Source of the DNA: Clostridium sp. | GTDB lineage: Bacteria; Bacillota; Clostridia; Lachnospirales; Lachnospiraceae | Direction: 5' to 3' | Assembly (NCBI GenBank): GCA_031275405.1 | Contig: JAISOV010000018.1 | Span: 1 to 64,000 of the forward strand | Length of the DNA: 64,000 nt | Shown: positions 26,705-34,974 of the stretch, one piece after another | Numbering within the stretch: the stretch's first letter is position 1 | Layout of the letters: each line of letters begins with the position of its first letter | Notes under the pieces: model-generated | The model's database searches: none | The model's input: the letters and a program-made list of their open reading frames with translations, nothing else | Told to the model about the DNA's origin: nothing | Position numbers and translations under genes: made by a program

Positions 26705-27886
26705 TCAGCAGGGCTGTATCTTGACGGCAGACCCGGCTCCCGTGCCTGGCCGGCCCTGCACGAGCGCAAGGTACCTCTGCTGGAAGACCCTGTCGTCCAC
26801 CGGCAGGGATACCCATCGGTTCGTCCAGGCGGAGAGCCAGGCCGCAAAGACCATCCCCAGACTGTTCTTCCCCTCATGCGCCGGGCTGACGGGCGGCGTG
26901 CCTTCTTCTATGCCCCGGAGGAAGTTCGTGACGACTGCCATCCTGTCCTTCCGCCAGCGGTCCGGATCGGAGAAGACGAGGCTCCGCTCTTCCCCCCGGA
27001 TACGGGTGGTCAGCCTATCTCCGGCCAGAACCGCCCTCCCGTTCCTCCCTGCGACCTCCAGGCGATCCCCGGTACCCTCTTCGTCCACGGTCGCCAGGAA
27101 AGTGCCTGTCAGTCCTCCCCGATAGCGGAACATCACCGTCGCCTGGTCTTCTACCTCAATATCCCGGAACGCCCCGAACCGAACGCTGGCGACGGCTTCG
27201 TCCGGCAGGCCGAACAGGTGCTGCCACAGATCCAGCTGATGGATCGCCTGGTTGAGCAGGACGCCGCCCCCGTCCGTCCGCCATTTTCCAGTCCAGCTGC
27301 GGCTTCCGTCATAATAACTCTGCGGTCGGTAATACTGCGTCACCCGCCAGCAGATACGCTCCAGATCGCCCAGGGCGGGCAGGAGCCGCTTCAGCTCCCG
27401 GAATGCCGGGTGGACGCGCAGCTGGAACATGACGGAAAAACACAGCCCCGCTTTCCGGGCAAGGCCGTCCAGCTCGTCTATCTCATCCAGGCTTAGCCCG
27501 ACCGGCTTTTCCACCAGCACATGCTTCCCATGAAGCAGCGCCTGTCTTGTAAGCGCCGCATGGGTCTGGTTGGGCGTCGCGATGACGACCGCGTCCACTT
27601 CTTTTCGCGCAAGCAGCTCTTCCGCGGCGGAAACCGCCAGGACTTCGGGCATTTCCTGTTCCACGCGCTCCCGTTTTTCCCTGGAGCCGGAGCAGACGGC
27701 AGTTACTCTTGCAAGGGGAGCCGCTGTTCCGGCGCCGATTTCCGCACGGCCAGCAGTTTGGGAAGCGGCGGCAGATTCTACGGCAACGGCGGGTTCCGCA
27801 CGGTCGGCGTCCGCCATCCCGGCCGTGATTTCTTGCAGATAGCGCTGCCCCATGTTGCCAAGGCCGATGATTCCAATCCGTACCAT
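26705..27886 (-). CDS. Gfo/Idh/MocA-family oxidoreductase
   Basis: RIGIIGLGNMGQRY; DAVVIATPNQTHAALTRQALLHGKHVLVEKPVGL. Confidence 0.93.
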   Translation of the reverse strand: MVRIGIIGLGNMGQRYLQEITAGMADADRAEPAVAVESAAASQTAGRAEIGAGTAAPLARVTAVCSGSREKRERVEQEMPEVLAVSAAEELLARKEVDAVVIATPNQTHAALTRQALLHGKHVLVEKPVGLSLDEIDELDGLARKAGLCFSVMFQLRVHPAFRELKRLLPALGDLERICWRVTQYYRPQSYYDGSRSWTGKWRTDGGGVLLNQAIHQLDLWQHLFGLPDEAVASVRFGAFRDIEVEDQATVMFRYRGGLTGTFLATVDEEGTGDRLEVAGRNGRAVLAGDRLTTRIRGEERSLVFSDPDRWRKDRMAVVTNFLRGIEEGTPPVSPAHEGKNSLGMVFAAWLSAWTNRWVSLPVDDRVFQQRYLALVQGRPGTGAGSAVKIQPC

Positions 27887-27902
27887 ATTTCCTCATCCTT
27901 TC

Positions 27903-28200
27903 CAGTGCGCCTCCGCAGGCGGCGCAGAAGCACCGTTCCTGTTCCATAGCTATCTTATCCCCGAAGACAGGCCGTGCCTCACGATAGCCGCGGCGCAGGG
28001 ACACTCCCGTTCCACAGCCGTCCCATCCCCCAAGACAGGCCGCGCCTCACGATAGCCGCGGCGCAGGGACACTCCCGTTCCACAGCCGCCCCATCCTCCA
28101 AGACAGGCCGCGCCTCACCATAGCGGCGGCGCAGGGACACTCCCGTTCCACAGCCGTCCCATCCCCCAAGACAGGCCGCGCCTCACCATAGCGGCGGCAC
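27903..28200. repeat. 68-bp tandem repeat, 3.5 clear units plus a degenerate leading unit
   Basis: AAGACAGGCC start points at 27964, 28032, 28100, 28168 (exactly 68 bp apart). Confidence 0.96.
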
Positions 28201-28201
28201 G

Positions 28202-29437
28202 TTACAGCCAGCGCGTCCAAGGCTGTTCCCGCGCCGCAACCTCTTTCCCGGTCTTTGCCGCTTCCTCCAGCAGCAGCGTCAGGTAGAAATCCTGCGCCGC
28301 CTCCGCAAAGCTGTACCCTGGCCTGCCGCCTCCGCAGTAGTCCTTCATCCTGCTCAGGCAGGTCGCTACGGCGATTTCATCATCGGAAAACCGCACCTTG
28401 GGGTAGGGGTTCTGATAAATCCACGTTCCCTCAAAAAGAATCCCTTTCAGCCCGCTCCCCTCCATGTTTTCATTCTCGCCCTTGTTGATCCTTAGGAACG
28501 GGGAATAAACAGGCGTGCCGCCGTCTCTCAGGTAACGGACTTCGCCGTTATTGATCTCGCCGTTATCGCCTTTGATCTGTATGTGCTGGGAACGGATATA
28601 GCTGCGGTGCTGATCGTCCTCAAAATTATAGATCCCCTGGCGGCCGCCAAAATCAAAGGTCGCCAGCGTCTGGCTGTACATCCGCGTCACGGCCTCTTTG
28701 GGCGGGCCGTCCCGTTCAAAACCGGGTCTGCCCGGAACGTGGAAACGCTGTGCCCTGATAACAGCCTGATCCCCTTTTTCACCCAGGAATTTCCTGATCA
28801 AACTGATCGCGTGATAGTTGTTCGTCAATGAAACGAGCGCCTGCACCGGTCTCCCGAGTCTGCCGCTTTCGATACAGGCAAGCCGCGCCGCGTGGTCAGG
28901 TCTTAAATAATACTGTTCCGCCACCTGGAACTTGACGGTACCCAAGATATGTCTGGAGAGTTCCGTCAGTTCTTCGTAGCTGGACGCCACCGGGGTTTCC
29001 GCCAATATCGGCAGGCCATGCGCCATGACCTGCCTGGAGACTTGGGACGCCGCTTTCCTGCTGACACAGACCACCGCAAACGCGGGGGTTCCCGTCCGCA
29101 GGCCTTCCTCTAACGTCCGGACACAGAGAAACCCCCTTTTTGTATAAGACTGCCGTAAAACGGCATTGGAAGTCACGATAGCGGAAATCTGAAATGTGTC
29201 CGGCAGCTTTTCCGCGATCCGTATAAAAAACTCGGCGCGCCACCCGCTGCCGATGAGAAGAAATTCCGCAGGCACGGGGGATTCATCACAGAGTACGCAT
29301 GTTCTATCTTCTGCGGCTGCCGTTCCCGGCGACGCCGGAGATTCCTCAAGGAGTACGCATGTTCCGTCTTCTGCGGCTGCCGTTCCCGGCGATGCCGGAG
29401 ATTCCTCAAGGAGTACGCATGTTCCGTCAGCAGACAT
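28202..29437 (-). CDS. Gfo/Idh/MocA-family oxidoreductase with repeat-encoded N-terminal extension
   Basis: EFLLIGSGWRAEFFIRIAEKL Rossmann region; ILAETPVASSYEEL. Confidence 0.85.
   Translation of the reverse strand: MSADGTCVLLEESPASPGTAAAEDGTCVLLEESPASPGTAAAEDRTCVLCDESPVPAEFLLIGSGWRAEFFIRIAEKLPDTFQISAIVTSNAVLRQSYTKRGFLCVRTLEEGLRTGTPAFAVVCVSRKAASQVSRQVMAHGLPILAETPVASSYEELTELSRHILGTVKFQVAEQYYLRPDHAARLACIESGRLGRPVQALVSLTNNYHAISLIRKFLGEKGDQAVIRAQRFHVPGRPGFERDGPPKEAVTRMYSQTLATFDFGGRQGIYNFEDDQHRSYIRSQHIQIKGDNGEINNGEVRYLRDGGTPVYSPFLRINKGENENMEGSGLKGILFEGTWIYQNPYPKVRFSDDEIAVATCLSRMKDYCGGGRPGYSFAEAAQDFYLTLLLEEAAKTGKEVAAREQPWTRWL
29281..29428 (-). repeat. 60-bp tandem repeat (20-aa units) encoding the extreme N-terminus
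   Basis: DGTCVLLEESPASPGTAAAE repeated; units align exactly at 29281, 29341, 29401. Confidence 0.96.
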
Positions 29438-29585
29438 GTGTTCCCTCCTTTCCTGAATCCTGATCTTCTACCGAACAGCCGAAGAAGCTCGCCTGTTCTA
29501 TGCGAAGTCATTTTCCGTATTTTATTGTCGCACACATTGGAAATAGCGTCAAGCTGATGTTGGGATCATTCCGGGCATTCGTCCG

Positions 29586-30440
29586 TCAAAAAGAAAAAGG
29601 GCGGCTTCCCAGACGTCTCAGCCCCTCGTACAGTTCCTCCCGGCGATCCATTTTCAGCGGAAACTCCCGGCGGTACTGTTCCGCCAGGCCGGGCTGGACG
29701 GCGCACAGCAGCAGGGCGGATGGTTCCGCGGTCCCTATCCGCTCCGCCTTGACCCTGTTTCCATAGGGATCAAAGGCCATGCTGCCGGGCGCGTAGACAG
29801 ATCCGCCCCCTTTTCCCACGCGGTTTACGCCGACCATATAGCACTGGTTCTCAATCGCCCTCGCCCGCAGCAGGGCTTCCCAATGTCCCGCGCGTTCCCG
29901 CGGCCAGTTGGCAATCACGGCAATGGCTTGGCAGGATGCGGAAGCGAGCTGGAAGACCTCCGGGAACCGCAGGTCATAGCAGATGAAGAACCCGAAAGAA
30001 AGCCCTCCGGCCATACACGAAGACAGGCGGCTCCCTCCCGCATAATGCTTCCCCTCTTCCCCATAAGTAAACGGATGGATCTTCTCATATACGGTCAGGA
30101 TCCGCCCTCCGCCGACCACGGCCAGGCAGTTCCTGCCCAACTGTCCGTCCCGGCTCCGGTTGGGCCTGCCCACATACCCGAAGCAAATGGAGATGGAATA
30201 TTTTACTGACCACTCCAGCATTTTTTCCACCGTCTCCGTCACCGGGAACCCGCCCTCTACGCGAAGCGTTTCCTCCCCGATTTTTTCCACGTCCATGGAA
30301 AAACCCGTGAAGGACATTTCCGGAAAGAGGATCATTTCCGCCCCCGCTTCCTTGGCTTCGCGGGCAAGCTGCTCAGCCGCCCGCAAATTTTCTTCTTTCT
30401 CTTCCCAGATGATATTCATCTGCGTCAGCGCAAGTTTCAT
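29586..30440 (-). CDS. Carbon-nitrogen hydrolase (nitrilase/omega-amidase family)
   Basis: LILFPEMSFTGFSMD-type Glu motif, EKIHPFTYGEEGKHY Lys motif, FFICYDLRFPEVF Cys motif. Confidence 0.93.
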   Translation of the reverse strand: MKLALTQMNIIWEEKEENLRAAEQLAREAKEAGAEMILFPEMSFTGFSMDVEKIGEETLRVEGGFPVTETVEKMLEWSVKYSISICFGYVGRPNRSRDGQLGRNCLAVVGGGRILTVYEKIHPFTYGEEGKHYAGGSRLSSCMAGGLSFGFFICYDLRFPEVFQLASASCQAIAVIANWPRERAGHWEALLRARAIENQCYMVGVNRVGKGGGSVYAPGSMAFDPYGNRVKAERIGTAEPSALLLCAVQPGLAEQYRREFPLKMDRREELYEGLRRLGSRPFSF

Positions 30441-30677
30441 CAAGAAAAGTCCTCCTGCCGCGTCCCGATCGCGGCGACCGTCTTTTCTGAAAGGCTCTCC
30501 TCATCGGCGGCAATACCACCGCGGACCGCCGCCAGGTTTGCCGTGGCGAAAACGTTCCGAGCCAGAAAACGCGGCAGCATACGGACACGCGCCGAATCTT
30601 TTTCTATCCTGTCCACTCTGGACAGCTCTATCATGAACCTCGTGGGATACTCCCGCGGAACAGGAACTCTTACTGCC

Positions 30678-30706
30678 ATTGTACGCCCGCGCTTTCCGAG
30701 TGTCAA
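30678..30706 (-). promoter_or_regulatory. Sigma-70-type promoter upstream of the nitrilase gene
   Basis: Minus strand TTGACA - 17 bp - TACAAT. Confidence 0.75.
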
Positions 30707-30707
30707 C

Positions 30708-30799
30708 TTCCACTTCCGAGTTTGGCGCGGCTTCACTTCCCCATCCGGTACGGTTTTACTTCCCCATCCGGCATGGCTTCACTTCCGGATTCGGCGCGG
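30708..30799. repeat. 23-bp tandem repeat x4 spanning the pepD stop codon and abutting the next promoter
   Basis: CTTCACTTCCCCATCCGGTACGG and variants at 30708, 30731, 30754, 30777. Confidence 0.93.
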
Positions 30800-32255
30800 C
30801 TTCCTCTTTTTCTTCTAAGAGACGGATCAAAAATTCCCACACCCGCTTCACGGAAGAAATGCGCAGCGCTTCTTCCGTAGTGTGGACGTTTTCCATGTCC
30901 GGCCCGATGGACACGCAGTCCAGCCCTTGGATTTTCCCGAAAAACAAGCCGCATTCCAGTCCGGCATGAATGCCTTCCACTTTAGGAGGCTTCCCGTACA
31001 TGGCTTCATATACCCGGAGCATTTTCCTGCGCCAGGGAGAATCCTCCCGATATTTCCAGCCGGGATAATCCCCCGTTACCTCCAGCTTCGCCCCGGCTGT
31101 CCAGCCGAGGGCTTCCAGTCTGGCAATCAAAGCCCGTTTTCGGCTCTCCACGCTGCTCCTGACGGCAAAGCGTACACGAAGCCCACCTTCTTCCAGCCAG
31201 AACATCCCAAGATTCAGGGAAGTTTCCACCAAATCCGCCGTCTCTTTGCTCATGGCCTGCACCCCGTCCGGCAAAGAAACCAGAAACGCCGCGCATTTGG
31301 CTGCCTGTCCGTCCGCCGCGCAGCGCACTTCCTCTTTCCCGTTTCCCAGGGGCTTTACGGAGACAGCCACCTCCGGCTCTCTTTTTCCCAGTTCTTCCTT
31401 GACTTCACTTTCCGTCCGCTTCACGATCCGTAAAAATAACTCCTGTTCTTCTTCTTTAATAACAAGTGTTACAATTGCTTCCCTCGGGATGGCGTTGTCC
31501 GCCAGGCCGCCTGTTCCTGTCCGGATACCGATCCCGCAGGTACGGGTCAGCTCCCACAGCAGTCTGCCCAACAGACAGTTGGCGTTTCCCCGCCCTTTAT
31601 GGATTTCCATGCCGGAGTGGCCTCCCAGCAGCCCGGTTACGGCCACTTCATAAAGCAGCCCCTCTTTCCGCGAAAACGCAAGGGGCAGGAAGCAGTCCAC
31701 TCTGGCGCCCCCGGCACAACTGGCCAGGAAAACTCCCTCTTCCTCGGAATCCAGATTCAAGAGCCGCTTCCCTTGGAGGGCAGACAAGTCGATGGCCCTG
31801 GCTCCGTCCATCCCTACTTCCTCGTCCGCGGTAAGCACCACTTCCAGTCTGGGGTGCCTGTACCGGTCAGAGTCCAGCAGGGCAAGGGCATAGGCGACCG
31901 CGATTCCATCGTCGCCACCCAGACTGGTTCCCTCCGCGTACACCTTGTCGCCTGCCACCGCCAGACGCAAGCCCTCGTTTTCCAGGTCGAACCGAAGCCC
32001 CGGCTTTTTCACCGCCACCATATCGATATGTCCTTGCAGAATGACAGCCGGCTCGTTTTCATAGCCGGAAGTCGCTTCCTTGATGATCATGATATTTTTC
32101 CACGCGTCTTGGGTCACAGACAGATTCCGGTTTCCGGCAAACTGCGCCAGGTAATCGCTGAGCCTCCCCACGTTCCCCGATCCATGGGGGATCCCGCATA
32201 TTTCCTCAAAAAAATGAAACACTTCCATCGGCTCCAACCGTGACAAAACACCCAT
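30756..32255 (-). CDS. pepD: Aminoacyl-histidine dipeptidase (PepD, M20 family)
   Basis: FFEEICGIPHGSGNVGRLSDYL; ILQGHIDMVAVK; LTADEEVGMDGA. Confidence 0.93.
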   Translation of the reverse strand: MGVLSRLEPMEVFHFFEEICGIPHGSGNVGRLSDYLAQFAGNRNLSVTQDAWKNIMIIKEATSGYENEPAVILQGHIDMVAVKKPGLRFDLENEGLRLAVAGDKVYAEGTSLGGDDGIAVAYALALLDSDRYRHPRLEVVLTADEEVGMDGARAIDLSALQGKRLLNLDSEEEGVFLASCAGGARVDCFLPLAFSRKEGLLYEVAVTGLLGGHSGMEIHKGRGNANCLLGRLLWELTRTCGIGIRTGTGGLADNAIPREAIVTLVIKEEEQELFLRIVKRTESEVKEELGKREPEVAVSVKPLGNGKEEVRCAADGQAAKCAAFLVSLPDGVQAMSKETADLVETSLNLGMFWLEEGGLRVRFAVRSSVESRKRALIARLEALGWTAGAKLEVTGDYPGWKYREDSPWRRKMLRVYEAMYGKPPKVEGIHAGLECGLFFGKIQGLDCVSIGPDMENVHTTEEALRISSVKRVWEFLIRLLEEKEEAAPNPEVKPCRMGK

Positions 32256-32417
32256 GACCGCTTGCTCCTTTTTTTCCAACAACTATGGCAGAACTCCGCT
32301 GCGGCCTTCGCAGCCCGCGCGGTTCTTGGCGCCTCTTCAATATCTCTTCAATATATCATGAATACATCGTTACATAAGAGATCCGTAGATCCATAGAGCA
32401 GTCTGCTGTAAAGCTGC

Positions 32418-32639
32418 TTACACCGATACCTGAATGACCTGATCCAGACGGTCCATGCTCAGCCTGCTTCCGTCCCGGAACAGCACGTTGCCGGAACCCT
32501 GGTACCATTCGTAGCCTAACACTTCGTGCGTTGTTTCTCCTTGGGCCGCTTCCCCTTGGGCTGTTTCCGCCGCGGGAAACCGTACTTTGGAGCCGATGGG
32601 GAGGTCATGGCTAAGGCGGTATAAATTGGTCGGATACAT
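32418..32639 (-). CDS. Small hypothetical protein
   Basis: 73 aa MYPTNLYRLSHDLPIGSKVRFPAAETAQGEAAQGETTHEVLGYEW... Confidence 0.55.
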   Translation of the reverse strand: MYPTNLYRLSHDLPIGSKVRFPAAETAQGEAAQGETTHEVLGYEWYQGSGNVLFRDGSRLSMDRLDQVIQVSV

Positions 32640-32738
32640 GGGACGCGCTCCTTTTTTCCGTAAATTTGAAATACTTTCTTAGTATTTACGGCTGCCTCCC
32701 AAAATATACCGCCCGGGCGGAGACGCTATTGCGCTTAT

Positions 32739-32784
32739 CCCGCTGCCCTTGCCGGACTTCTCCCGCTGCCCTTGCCGGACTTGT
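32739..32784. repeat. 23-bp tandem repeat x2
   Basis: CCCGCTGCCCTTGCCGGACTTCT / CCCGCTGCCCTTGCCGGACTTGT. Confidence 0.85.
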
Positions 32785-32850
32785 CCGGTGACTGGATCCC
32801 CCGAAGCTGATTTTGCGTACATCGCGCCTTGTGCAAAATGGTAGGAATCG

Positions 32851-33651
32851 TTACTCCCAGCTGATTTTGAAACACGGCGAACAAGGCCATTCTGTCCGTG
32901 TGCTCATCCAGACCGAGCCTTTGATGCAGATCGTTCCCGGTAAGTCGGTATCGTTTCGCAGATACGGAGAAAGCCTAAGAAGCTGCTCCTGCCGCAAGGT
33001 GGTGTCGATTACGGTAAGGCCAGCCTGCGCGTTTCGCGCCAGAACCACGTGATCCTCCCTGTCCGTCTGTAACTGCACGGCAAGATTCCCGTTCCTGGCG
33101 GCGGAACGCAGGACATAGGACAGATAATCCACGCCCCATTCCACATAGCCGGGCTTTCCCAGAAGCCTGTCGCGGATCTGTTTGTAACGTCCGGGCAGCA
33201 CTGGCGAAAGGAATGTTTCCGTCTTTTCCCCGCCGCCAGGAACGTGCAGGATTTCCGTCTTTTCCTTCTGGACGACGTGAAAACCCAGGCCCTCATAATA
33301 AGGAACCATGCCTTTCACCGGAACCAGTACGGGAATCCGCCGCCCTTCGCCGCGTCTTGCCACCTCCCGTATCAACGCGCCATAATAGCCTTTTCCCCGG
33401 AGTTCTTGCCGGGTGGCGCCGCCGTAAAGGTACAGAACCGGCAGTTTCGCGCCGTTTTGGCCTGTCCAGACCGTTGCAGGGATCCCATAAATGACCGCCG
33501 CCGGACTTTGATCCGCCAGATAGCACCAGGAAAGCTCTTCCCGGAAAAGGTACTGATGGAACAGGCGGATTTCTTCTTCCTCATCCTGAAAAGCTTCTTT
33601 CCACATCTGCGTCAGACAGGGCAGCCACTCCCTTCTTGCATTTACAATCAT
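32851..33651 (-). CDS. GNAT-family N-acetyltransferase
   Basis: LYLYGGATRQELRGKGYYGALIREVARRG acetyl-CoA motif; ATG 33651 with AGGAG RBS. Confidence 0.85.
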   Translation of the reverse strand: MIVNARREWLPCLTQMWKEAFQDEEEEIRLFHQYLFREELSWCYLADQSPAAVIYGIPATVWTGQNGAKLPVLYLYGGATRQELRGKGYYGALIREVARRGEGRRIPVLVPVKGMVPYYEGLGFHVVQKEKTEILHVPGGGEKTETFLSPVLPGRYKQIRDRLLGKPGYVEWGVDYLSYVLRSAARNGNLAVQLQTDREDHVVLARNAQAGLTVIDTTLRQEQLLRLSPYLRNDTDLPGTICIKGSVWMSTRTEWPCSPCFKISWE

Positions 33652-33755
33652 CCCGCGCTCCTGTCGGATACTTCCGCCCACGCTTCGCCCCATATTCTCA
33701 TTCCTGGCCATCTGCCTCATCCCGCGCTCCTGTCGGATACTCCCGCCGTGCTTGC
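33649..33755 (-). repeat. 69-bp in-frame duplication of a stop/start junction
   Basis: CATCCCGCGCTCCTGTCGGATACT at 33649 and 33718. Confidence 0.85.
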
Positions 33756-34685
33756 CGAATATTTTTTCAGCAGCGGCTCCGGATAATAGGACAGCTTCGC
33801 TTTCCGCAGACCTTCTTCTCCCATGTCGTCCTCCCGGTTCACGTAACGGTAGCCGTCCATGTTGTGGATCACGAACTGCTGGTTCAGCATGGGGTAGGCG
33901 CCCTGTACGTGGGTATACGCCTTTTCCACATGCACCACATAGGTGTCGGAATTGAGCGGTTTCCCGATACAGAAACCTACCGTCTCGCCGTTCTGTTTCA
34001 GGATTCCCCCTTCCAGCCCCAGTTCCCGGAAATACGCGAAACAGCCGTTCACCACCGCTTTCTCCTGTTCGATAGAAGGCTTGAGCCTGTTGTAATTCTC
34101 GACTAGCCAGTCCTGGTACATATCCCGGCATTCCCCGAGGTTCCCACGGAGACTGCCCGAAGAAGAAACGTCCGCCGCCTGTAGCTGACCCGGCGCGGAG
34201 ACGGCGCGGATGGGTTCATACGACCAGTCGCCGCCCTCCAGGAACCGGGCAATGTGGTTGCGCTTCCCATGATATTTACGCCCCGCCAAGTTCTTCAAGG
34301 CTTCCACCGGGTACAGGTAATCCCAGCTGCTCCGCGTCTCTTGATAGGAAAAGACGCCCGGAAACACGCTCTCCATCCATCCCTTTTCGGTCTCCGCGAG
34401 GCCTCGGAAAATGCTGGCCTTTCCCCTCTCCCTGTCGTCCGCAAGCAGGATCCGCACCGCTTTCTCCGGATTCGCGCCAACCGGAAACAGATGGACTGCC
34501 GCTTTTTCCGTCTTGGTGTCCATGGTACACAGACAGCCCTCGATCTGCGTCACATCCGTCCCGAACAGCCCGCCCCAAAGAAACAGATTGGAAAAACAAT
34601 ACTCGCAGCCCCGTAAATCTCCGTATTTCAGCGCCTCATTGATCCAGCCCTGATCCTTGAATGATATTTTCCTGTATACAACCAC
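33717..34685 (-). CDS. DUF2156 (phosphatidylglycerol lysyltransferase C-terminal-like) protein
   Basis: RGCEYCFSNLFLWGG ... GGILKQNGETVGFCIGKPLNSDTYVVHVEKAYTHVQGAYPMLNQQF. Confidence 0.85.
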   Translation of the reverse strand: MVVYRKISFKDQGWINEALKYGDLRGCEYCFSNLFLWGGLFGTDVTQIEGCLCTMDTKTEKAAVHLFPVGANPEKAVRILLADDRERGKASIFRGLAETEKGWMESVFPGVFSYQETRSSWDYLYPVEALKNLAGRKYHGKRNHIARFLEGGDWSYEPIRAVSAPGQLQAADVSSSGSLRGNLGECRDMYQDWLVENYNRLKPSIEQEKAVVNGCFAYFRELGLEGGILKQNGETVGFCIGKPLNSDTYVVHVEKAYTHVQGAYPMLNQQFVIHNMDGYRYVNREDDMGEEGLRKAKLSYYPEPLLKKYSASTAGVSDRSAG

Positions 34686-34930
34686 TGCCTTGTCTCCCGT
34701 CTCTTATGACGTATCCGGATTGATCTGTAGATCTGTAAGCGGGCATTCGCCTTCCGCTGCGCTACCTGCCCATGGACGCAGGCTGCTTCGCGGCTATGCC
34801 GGCAGGGGTTTTGCTTTTCATTCCCCGCCGGCATTCAGCGTACCCCCCTATACCCGCCCAGCCCCTCGCGCGCGGGAAGCGGAGGAAGGGTTCCTCAAAC
34901 AGCCCCGCAGCCTTGCCCGGCAGCTTCTGG

Positions 34931-34974
34931 TTCTTTCCGTGCCGGAAGCCGGGAAGGCTTATCCGCGTTCAAAC
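34931..34974. repeat. Dispersed repeat R2, diverged copy 3 (overlaps the GH2 3' end)
   Basis: TTCTTTCCGTGCCGGAAGCCGGGAAGGCTTATCCGCGTTCAAAC. Confidence 0.55.

Noticed and set aside
30440-30680. T-box-like motif (GCGGTGGTATTGCC) in the nitrilase leader
   Set aside because: No convincing stem I or full T-box consensus; noted only as an unexplained leader.
32851-34131. GNAT ORF extended to 34131 as a fusion protein
   Set aside because: The upstream part overlaps DUF2156 in another frame and is not domain-like; start set at 33651.
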